DNA of 64,000 bases from Luidia sarsii (lineage: Eukaryota; Echinodermata; Asteroidea; Paxillosida; Luidiidae): contig OX465102.1 of NCBI GenBank assembly GCA_949987565.1, positions 19,603,493 to 19,667,492 of the forward strand, given 5' to 3'. The translations under genes and the position numbers were made by a program. The notes under the pieces are model-generated. The model saw nothing but the letters and a program-made list of their open reading frames with translations. It did no database searches and was not told the DNA's origin. Positions 59,301 through 64,000 of this stretch are shown here, in pieces. Positions within the stretch are counted from its first letter, which is position 1. Every line of letters begins with the position of its first letter.

Positions 59301-62300
59301 CAATATACCTGTGGCGTGCGAAGAGAGGTGGGTGGACTTGCGTGCACGAACGCCATTGAAATCATAGATATAGCATGATGTTTGTGTCCAGGAGAATGTA
59401 ATTCAATGAGAGTTTGCCCTGCTCAACGTGGTACACACTGAATGCTTTGCATGATGCCTGATGAAAGAATTTCAGGAAGCTCGGGTGGGATTCAAACCTG
59501 CAACTGCCTTAAAGTGACATCTTAACCACTTGACCACCAAGCTGGTCGAGGTTGTGTGGTGAATTTGAATATTATATAGCGGCGGTTACCGTGTTGCATC
59601 ACAAATATAACATGATGTTTGCGTCGAGGAGAATGAGGTTCAATGAGGCTTTGCCCTGCTTGACGTGTTAAACACTGAATGCTCAGTACTTTCCCCAATG
59701 CCTGATGAAAAAACTCAGTCCCTGACTGTCTGTGTATGTCCTTGTCACTTTGCCTTTGAGAAAGGTCCTGCTAGGATCAAAATGTCAGGCCCTCTAACTT
59801 TTGATGTAATGCAGACCATTTTAGTCAGGGAGCAGTTTGCAACAGTTTTTTGTATTGACTTTATGACTGACATTCATTGAATGTGTTTTCCCATTACAGA
59901 CTTTCGGCCCCTCCTATACCGGCCCTCTCGTGCGCCGACTGGTTCTTCCCCAGTCGTAAGTCTGGCATCGAGTCTGGCACCCCGCCCCTCCCCATCCAGG
60001 CTTCGCCGATGCTGTCCAAGCTGCACAGTCAGTCACCAGTCAGAGGTATGGGTCAGGGTTCCAGACCGCTCTCTGTTTTGTCCTACCGATATTTCCATGG
60101 AAGGTGTTCCTTGGCTCTTGCCAACTTGGTTCCCCCAGTCAGGACATTTAAGCGAGCAACCAGGCTGTTTGCCTCCTCTCATCAGTACACTCTATGTATC
60201 CCAAGGTGTAGAACGGAAAGGTATCGGAACAGCTTCTACCCTCGTTCAGCCTCTCTCTGGATTTCCCTTCCTGTTTCATGTTTTCCCCCCAGCCTACAAT
60301 CTTGCCCTTTTAAAAAGGAATATAAATTCCTATCTCCAGCCTTCCTAGATCTGTCTCTATCTCCTTCTTTCGGAAGCCCTTAACCTTGAGTGGTTTTATA
60401 GCCTCGTTTTGCATGAATTTGCAGGAACGGATTCCAGTGAAGGTCTCTCTCATTTAGCAGTGGTTTGAGGCAGCCACAGTTTGGTCAATCGGTTTCAAGC
60501 AATGGATAGCTGTCATTGAATATCAATAAACTGTTCTTCTTTTTGCATATGAGGCAAGCAGCAATTAGAGGTGCTGCTGTTTCAAGTTGTTGTCTTTCCC
60601 CTGGGCTCAATCAGAAGAGCAAGACCAGTTACCAGGGCCTATCAACTAGGAGGTCGACAATATGGGCCCCAATGAACTGATGATGAAGTTGGTGTGCATG
60701 ATGATGGCTACAGACTATTATTTGTATGAGCATCCGCTTACAAAACTGTGCTGCTGCTATACCCCCTACTAGGGAGGAAGCTGTTACAGGCCGACCTGAA
60801 TGCCAGACGCCGGTCCAGCTCCCCGGGCTCCAACCAGCTGTCCGCCAACAATGCCAACAGCGCCACCACCCCCAGCCCTCACCTGCGACGCCACACGGCC
60901 GGCCGCCTGGCCGACTCGGACAACGAGAGCGACACGGCCAGCCCTTACAACTCGCGCACCAACAGCACGCAGAGCTCGCCGGTCATCCGACGCAGGAACG
61001 GCGAGCGCAAAGGCTCGGACGTTTCGGCCGGTTCCATCAGCAGTGCCGAGCTCTATAAAGTAAGACGGGGGTTCAAAAAATTAGACTTGGGAGGGTTTTG
61101 CACAGGGGGACCACTGTTTGAGAGAATTTTTGAAAATTGCCAATGGAAACTTTGACTGGACCAGGGGGCCAATTTCATAGAGCTGCTTAAGCAGCAACAT
61201 TTTGCTTAAAGGGGAATGAACCCCAGAGAAAAATGTTGGCTTATCTGATTGGGTGTTAAAAACATCCTACAATTACCTATGTGCTACTCACCTATGAGTA
61301 TCATTAAGAGGGAAAAATTGTGGAATTCAGTGGTCAAATTTGCGTTCCCGCAACCTGCCATGTTTTCGAAAGGGCCGCCAATCATTGCAGGGGGTGTGAC
61401 ATCATAACGGAAAACTCCTGTATGGGCCCTGACGGATGTACCCCCTTCTATACTGCATGCAGTTTGTATACACTCGCGAGCTGAACGATGGTGTACTGCC
61501 AGGCTTTTGGATATCAAAATGTCAGCGGGAAAAAGCTGGGGAAATCTTTCCCGACAATGGTTTTAAATGATTGTGGAAATTGCACCACACAGGTGGCGCG
61601 GAAGAAGCGTCTGATTCCGGACCCGTACAACATGGGCATGATGCACCGAGGCCAGGAACTGCAGTGTAATGACTACTTCACAGCCACCAAGTGAGTACTA
61701 GATCTCTAGCAGTCAATTAGGCCCTTTACAAATCCATGGATCAGGCTCGGGCTCAGGCTTTGTCTCCGTCCGACAAAACCTGAAAATCCAGGATGTGGTT
61801 TGTCACCGATTTTGAAGGTTTGCTGGCTTGTTAAGTGCAGAGTATTCCCCAAGAAACTGGGGACAAATGCTCGTTTCTAGATGCCCGTGGCATTAAAACT
61901 AGTAAGAGAAATGTGATTGAATGAGGGTTTGCCTTGCTCGACGTGATAAACACTGAGTGCTTAGCGCTTGGCCGATGCCTGATAACAAATATTCAGGCAG
62001 CTCTGGTGGGATCCCGCGCGAGCTGCCTGAAATGATAATATGCCTAGTTAGAGACAGTTACTGCTCGGAACCAAAACGTCTGGCCCTTTTTTTTTTAAAG
62101 ATGAGTATCCTTCAGATCATTCACATTAAACATACGCAAAATGCAAACACTGTACTCTCACTGATTCCAGACATAACAGAAATCAGGCATTTTTGCTTTA
62201 ATAGTGGCCTCTCTAGTCCGTATGCAATCCCATAAGTCATACCTTTTTTTGTGTGTGTCATATATTTTTTTTTTTTGGGACAGACTGACGGCCGGATGTG

Positions 62301-63574
62301 ACAACACCCTGTTTCACTATGTGCACCTGGACGCCGGTAGTGGGATCATTGCCTGCCCCACCCACTCAGACCTGGCACTGCTGGGTGGCTCTGCCCACGC
62401 CCAGCTGGTCCAGACCTTCCATAGGTGCTGCATCGCCATCCGGCAGGTGCTCAGCCGCAGCACACGCCTTAAGGTACAGTCTATATGGGCACCTTAAAGC
62501 CCCTACGCACCATCGGTAAAGGTCTTAGAAGAAATGCGTCCATACTTTGTCTAATCCAGCATATGCATGAAATACCACACCTGTGAAAGTTTTAGCTCAA
62601 TCTGTCAACCAAGTCGTGAGAAAATGGTGAAAATTGGCTCATTTTTTCATCAAACTGTGTCAGCTTCGAGGATCATAAAATGCACCTAACAGATTTTTCA
62701 ATAGCGCCAACGTGTGTTTAAACGGGAAAATTGCGAGTAAATCTCAAAACAGTTGTTGGTACTTGTGTATGGACCTTGTTGAATTTGTGCAAAAGGTGTG
62801 TAGGGGCTTTAAGGTGGGGTCACAGTCTTTATCGCTGCCTACAGTCTATAGAGGTATTTCAGTCGCATGCTTTTTGACAGTCGGCGTTTAATTCACGCGG
62901 ATGTACGTAGAAAGTGCGGGCCTTCGAGTCATCAAATGTCCAATGGAAATACTCAGATTTGATATTTGCATGCGCTTCCGCGGATTTGGACGCTCCTGCA
63001 GACATGCCAATTTGCCATTGGTGGTTAGGTGACGTCATTTGAAAAAAAAACATCTATATTGGCGCCTTTGGGTCTTCACCAAGGTGACCGGGGACATGAA
63101 ACTTCGGGACCAGATGAGCTCATTGCCTGGACCGCATCATGTCCCTGGATTGCGATCGGCCACTGCACGGGACTGTATTTAGTTGGTAGACAGGGTTTTT
63201 CACAGATATAACATGATGTTTTGCATCAAGGAGAATGTAATTCAATGAGGTTTTGCCCTTGCTCAACATGATCCACCCCCAAGCCGCCTGAAAATCGTCG
63301 GGCATCGGACAAAGCGCTGAGCATTCAGTGTTTATCACGGTGAGTAAGGGCAAAACCTCATTGATTTATGCCCATTTGGGCGCTTAAGCGGCTCTATCTG
63401 AGCATCTCCTCGTTGACTCTTGTCCCAGGCAAGGCCGGAGGAGCCCAGTCGCCCGCTGCAGAGCGACCATTCCATCGGCTACGTCAGGGAGCACGGGGTC
63501 ATGTTCAAGTGCCAGCCAGAGAGCCGACCGGAGAGCAAGAAGTCACCGCCCAGCATCAACTACTGGGTAGTGGG
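47067..63574 (+). CDS. INTU: Inturned, planar cell polarity and ciliogenesis effector (CPLANE), lacks last exon
   Basis: Inturned is a PDZ-containing CPLANE subunit that acts with Fuzzy and WDPCP at basal bodies for ciliogenesis and planar polarity. Seventeen coding exons (listed separately) join with matching phases into about 996 residues without a stop. The human protein has about 942. Recognisable segments: LEPAW...GELFYLEAG (residues about 85-105), PDZ core [18 protein letters not shown] to DVLVSING (about 280-340), ILYEFPKS...[11 protein letters not shown] (about 397-430), [36 protein letters not shown] (about 568-585), YCRNYSL...[41 protein letters not shown], and REHGVMFKC...NYWVVG. 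The last exon, for the short C-terminal end, lies past the window. The start at 47067 has A at -3 and G at +4. Confidence 0.95.
47410..48238. mobile_element. Foldback element with about 400-bp arms, INTU intron 1
   Basis: The left arm from GAGTAACTTGGACCCTTACA is mirrored by the right arm ending TGTAAGGGTCCAAGTTACTC. The arms match almost to the centre near 47810-47830. The 8-mer GTCCGAGT lies at both edges (47410-47417 and 48231-48238) and may be the target duplication. Confidence 0.88.
48340..49854. mobile_element. Non-autonomous hAT-like element, 1515 bp, INTU intron 1
   Basis: The ends are CAGGGTTCGACATTAGC and GCTAGTGTTGAACCCTG, with 7-bp AAGTAGC duplications at 48333-48339 and 49855-49861. 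CGGGCAAGTAAAA-type motifs cluster in both subterminal regions in both orientations, as expected for transposase binding sites. There is no transposase frame. Confidence 0.88.
49071..49501. repeat. Direct duplication inside the hAT-like element
   Basis: GGCCTTAATCACCAAT to CCGTGAATGAATGGTTACA occurs at 49071-49198 and again, diverged, at 49394-49501. Confidence 0.85.
50268..50372. repeat. Dispersed CCTAGCAGG-type repeat, INTU intron 1
   Basis: TCCTGCTAGGATCGAAACGT, then CATTTTAGTCAGTAAGCAGT and TTTGCAACC, as in the copies at 57105-57230 and 59735-59850. Confidence 0.72.
50617..51269 (+). CDS. INTU: INTU exon 2
   Basis: The largest exon (653 bp). Acceptor ATTACACAG completes the split Asp codon, and donor CTTG|GTGAGT leaves one base. 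It encodes [20 protein letters not shown], a Lys-rich stretch ([12 protein letters not shown]) and the first PDZ strands [18 protein letters not shown]. The 221-codon antisense frame here is a shadow. Confidence 0.95.
51687..51772 (+). CDS. INTU: INTU exon 3
   Basis: Acceptor TCTCAACAG, donor GTG|GTAAGT, phase 1 to 0. PDZ middle: [20 protein letters not shown]. Confidence 0.95.
52014..52221. mobile_element. CCCTTTTCC-type inverted-repeat element, INTU intron 3
   Basis: GGGCCCTTTTTCGAAAGCAGG at the left and GGAAATGGAAAAGGGCC at the right, with AATACAAAGCCGGAGCCTGA in the right arm as in the other copies. Confidence 0.82.
52328..52525 (+). CDS. INTU: INTU exon 4
   Basis: 66 codons, phase 0 on both sides, acceptor GATTTGCAG, donor AAAG|GTAGAG. 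It completes the PDZ domain (FKLQLQS) and continues to [17 protein letters not shown]. Confidence 0.93.
53408..53523 (+). CDS. INTU: INTU exon 5
   Basis: Acceptor CCCTCCAG, donor ACTAG|GTCGGT, two bases left over. It encodes [20 protein letters not shown] and [18 protein letters not shown]. Confidence 0.95.
53826..54345. repeat. Diverged tandem repeats, INTU intron 5
   Basis: Two motif classes recur: TTTGTTGGATTAGGTACC-like segments at the ends and ACACTCCAACACCTGACCA-like segments in the middle, with periods of about 60-100 bp. Confidence 0.8.
54417..54584 (+). CDS. INTU: INTU exon 6
   Basis: Acceptor CCCGGCAG, donor GACGG|GTGAGA. It encodes [20 protein letters not shown] and continues to [12 protein letters not shown]. 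Confidence 0.95.
55016..55427. mobile_element. CCCTTTTCC-type element interrupted by a second element, INTU intron 6
   Basis: The outer arms are GACCCTTTTCCGAAACCCAG and CTAAGCCGGGTTTTGGAAAAG. The centre is split by the nested element at 55130-55310, which explains the greater length than the sister copies of about 210-230 bp. Confidence 0.87.
55130..55310. mobile_element. Nested Tc1/mariner-like MITE
   Basis: TA-flanked, starts TAGTGGAACGTCGCTATAAT and ends TTATAGCGACGTTCCACTGT. Inside it, GAACATTCGG and ACGAACAATCGC repeat the end motif. Confidence 0.85.
55674..55836 (+). CDS. INTU: INTU exon 7
   Basis: Acceptor TTTGCCCCGCAG, donor AAG|GTTCGT (a non-standard but valid GT site). It encodes [20 protein letters not shown] and ends [12 protein letters not shown]. 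Confidence 0.93.
55930..56070. repeat. Short tandem repeats, INTU intron 7
   Basis: GATTGTCATGGATAAAGTGG-type units of about 30 bp are repeated about four times, with decay at the right. Confidence 0.85.
56353..56406 (+). CDS. INTU: INTU exon 8
   Basis: A micro-exon of 18 codons: [18 protein letters not shown]. Acceptor GTGTACAG, donor ATG|GTGAGT, phase 0 on both sides. Confidence 0.93.
56677..56900. mobile_element. Inverted-repeat element with GACCGATTGC ends, INTU intron 8
   Basis: GACCGATTGCTTGATGTCAT at the left and TCATGCAATCGGTC at the right, with ATGGGTATTCC and GATACCCACTATAGG mirrored inside. A copy in the opposite orientation lies at 58140-58345. Confidence 0.85.
57105..57230. repeat. 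Dispersed CCTAGCAGG-type repeat, INTU intron 8
   Basis: It carries GTTGCAAACTGCTTACTGAC, then GGGCCTGACGTTTCAATCCT and TGCAGGACCTTTC, the reverse orientation of the copy at 50268. Confidence 0.75.
57359..57421 (+). CDS. INTU: INTU exon 9
   Basis: 21 codons: [20 protein letters not shown] plus K. Acceptor TTATTCTCCAG, donor AAA|GTAAGT, phase 0 on both sides. Confidence 0.95.
57548..57785. repeat. Minisatellite abutting INTU exon 10
   Basis: CTCACCCGTTTGGTCGGTCA-type units of about 23-24 bp form a higher-order 46-48-bp period on the right, and end in the polypyrimidine tract of the exon 10 acceptor. Confidence 0.92.
57796..58014 (+). CDS. INTU: INTU exon 10
   Basis: 73 codons, phase 0 on both sides, acceptor CTCTCTCCAG, donor CAG|GTAGGG. 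It encodes [33 protein letters not shown] and [11 protein letters not shown], all strongly conserved in Inturned. Confidence 0.96.
58140..58345. mobile_element. GACCGATTGC-type element, second copy, INTU intron 10
   Basis: Starts GACCGATTGTGCCCTATAGG and matches the reverse complement of 56677-56900 through ACATGGTGGCCCC, TTGTTTGTTCAATCAAG and GAACATTCTGGAGTTTGAAC. Confidence 0.78.
58677..58726 (+). CDS. INTU: INTU exon 11
   Basis: 50 bp: [16 protein letters not shown] plus CA, acceptor TTTTCTACAG, donor CGCA|GTAAGT. Confidence 0.95.
58798..59001. mobile_element. Foldback element, TAAGTGGAAGGTTT ends, INTU intron 11
   Basis: TAAGTGGAAGGTTTGCAGTG and the reverse complement of the right end, TAAGTGGAAGGTTTACGGTT, match. 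The centre holds GTCTTCAGGAGACTCCTGAAGAC-like palindromic sequence. Confidence 0.83.
59226..59327 (+). CDS. INTU: INTU exon 12
   Basis: Acceptor TTGTTGCAG, donor GAGAG|GTGGGT. It encodes [20 protein letters not shown] and [13 protein letters not shown]. Confidence 0.95.
59370..59605 (-). repeat. tRNA-derived SINE, INTU intron 12
   Basis: The minus strand reads GTCAAGTGGTTAAGATGTCA and a B box GGTTTGAATCC (59488-59498), then a body ending near GACACAAACATCATGC. A second, headless copy of the body follows at 59606-59720. Other body fragments lie at 61909-62030 and 63190-63355. Confidence 0.78.
59735..59850. repeat. Dispersed CCTAGCAGG-type repeat, INTU intron 12
   Basis: TTTGAGAAAGGTCCTGCTAG, TGTCAGGCCCTCTAACTTTT and CATTTTAGTCAGGGAGCAGT, in the same orientation as the copy at 50268. 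Confidence 0.75.
59900..60045 (+). CDS. INTU: INTU exon 13
   Basis: Acceptor CCCATTACAG, donor AGAG|GTATGG, one base left over. It encodes [20 protein letters not shown] and a Pro/Ser-rich tail; CADWF is conserved. Confidence 0.94.
60057..60383 (+). pseudogene. LINE reverse transcriptase C-terminal fragment, INTU intron 13
   Basis: One frame reads [40 protein letters not shown] and [15 protein letters not shown], the usual 3' end of a LINE ORF. It differs from the array LINE. It has no catalytic part and sits inside the intron. Confidence 0.7.
60773..61059 (+). CDS. INTU: INTU exon 14
   Basis: I placed the acceptor at TACCCCCTACTAG because it completes the codon left by exon 13 and opens [20 protein letters not shown]. 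The TTACAG 17 bp downstream would shift the frame. The exon is rich in Ser, Asn and Arg, ends [12 protein letters not shown] and leaves in phase 0 at AAA|GTAAGA. Confidence 0.85.
61157..61235. repeat. Fragment of a dispersed repeat starting GGGCCAATTTCATAGAGC
   Basis: GGCCAATTTCATAGAGCTGC then TTAAGCAGCAACATTTTGCT. The first part returns at 63748-63785 (GGGCCCAATTTCATGGCTCT). Confidence 0.6.
61593..61690 (+). CDS. INTU: INTU exon 15
   Basis: Acceptor CACCACACAG, donor CCAA|GTGAGT. It encodes [20 protein letters not shown] and [12 protein letters not shown]. Confidence 0.94.
61715..61790. mobile_element. CCCTTTTCC-type element, left-end fragment, INTU intron 15
   Basis: GGCCCTTTACAAATCCATGG then CTCGGGCTCAGGCTTTGTCTC. 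No right arm is found. Confidence 0.6.
62284..62473 (+). CDS. INTU: INTU exon 16
   Basis: Acceptor TTTTTTGGGACAG, donor AAG|GTACAG. It encodes [20 protein letters not shown] and continues to [29 protein letters not shown] is shared with vertebrate Inturned. Confidence 0.95.
62853..63059. repeat. 190-bp dispersed repeat with octamer and CRE-like sites, copy 2, INTU intron 16
   Basis: Matches 28405-28601. ATTTGCAT is at 62963-62970 and TGACGTCA at 63030-63037. Confidence 0.8.
63190..63355. repeat. SINE body fragments in inverted arrangement, INTU intron 16
   Basis: AATTCAATGAGGTTTTGCCC is followed by the inverted form GGGCAAAACCTCATTGA about 120 bp later, with CTGAGCATTCAGTGTTTATC between. 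Confidence 0.7.
63429..63574 (+). CDS. INTU: INTU exon 17 (last in window)
   Basis: Acceptor CTTGTCCCAG, donor GTGGG|GTGAGT, two bases left over. It encodes [20 protein letters not shown] and ends SINYWVVG. Vertebrate Inturned continues about 40 residues after this motif, so one more exon is expected beyond 64000. Confidence 0.95.
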
Positions 63575-63667
63575 GTGAGTCCTATTTTCTCAGTGCTGGC
63601 ACTCCAGCACTGCCGGACTGTCCAGAATCTAACCCAATTGAAAGAAAGCAGTTTTGTTTTGTTTTTG

Positions 63668-63755
63668 CTTCAAAATTTAGTGGGCCTGACAGTTTGATCC
63701 TAGCAGGTCCTTTCTCAAAGGCCGAGTGAGAAAGGTGCCTTTGAGAAAGGTCCTG
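63668..63755. repeat. Dispersed CCTAGCAGG-type repeat, last INTU intron
   Basis: GTGGGCCTGACAGTTTGATC, CTAGCAGGTCCTTTCTCAAA and then a partial inverted copy GAGAAAGGTCCTGG. Confidence 0.7.
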
Positions 63756-63819
63756 GGCCCAATTTCATGGCTCTGCTTACCGTTGGCATAGAATTATTCA
63801 CTACAGCCAACCTAGCCCT

Positions 63820-63995
63820 ACAAAACCCCAAAGTAGCCCAACTCACTCCGACCCAACCCAACCCAACCCAAACCCAAACCAGTACAGTTTTAGCCAATTC
63901 AACCAAATCTAATCTAGCCTCAGAGGCTCAACCAACATTAACCAATGTAACCTATGCAAGCCCAAGCCAACCCAAACAGTTCCTCAAATCTTTGT
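63820..63995. repeat. AACCCA-type simple repeat
   Basis: CCAACCCAACCCAACCCAAA and diverged AACCAA/CCTAGCC variants continue to the window end. Confidence 0.7.
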
Positions 63996-64000
63996 CACTG

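Overview
The window is animal nuclear DNA. Genes are split by introns with GT-AG junctions, telomere-type TTAGGG blocks are present, and many small inverted-repeat DNA transposons, tRNA-derived SINEs and LINE fragments are scattered through it. One gene is an orthologue of the cilium and planar-polarity protein Inturned. Another belongs to the SAM/HECT 'G2E3-like' family that is expanded in marine invertebrates. With the repeat style, this suggests an invertebrate deuterostome, perhaps an echinoderm. That is a guess and the sequence does not prove it.

Region 1 (1-18883) is a near-identical tandem array of about 4 kb units. Each unit carries a 5'-truncated but open LINE reverse transcriptase on the minus strand, a TTAGGG block, a non-coding segment and usually a 484-bp inverted-repeat element with TATA target duplications. 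Unit lengths are 4359, 3871, 4358 and 4058 bp. The differences are explained by one missing 484-bp element plus its 4-bp duplication (488 bp) and by one 300-bp deletion. Region 2 (18884-22215) is a 1.08-kb spacer followed by a diverged copy of the unit (19965-22215). This copy lacks the LINE and so preserves its empty insertion site.

Region 3 (22546-25226, minus strand) holds six exons of a SAM - ubiquitin-like - HECT E3 ligase gene. One in-frame TGA lies in its Asn/Ser-rich exon. The HECT domain stops at the diverged unit, and no catalytic part is found in the window. Region 4 (about 25.2-46.9 kb) is gene-poor. It contains inverted-repeat elements, SINEs, short tandem duplications and two weak candidate first exons (28186-28253 and 33326-33435).

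Region 5 (47067-63574, plus strand) is INTU. Seventeen coding exons join in phase into about 996 residues, and the last short C-terminal exon lies beyond the window. Its introns hold a foldback element, a hAT-like element with a 7-bp target duplication, nested inverted-repeat elements, minisatellites, SINEs and a LINE 3' fragment. The two genes are unrelated in function. The main interest lies in the history of the array (element insertion or loss, LINE insertion with a templated filler, tandem amplification) and in the broken ligase gene beside it.
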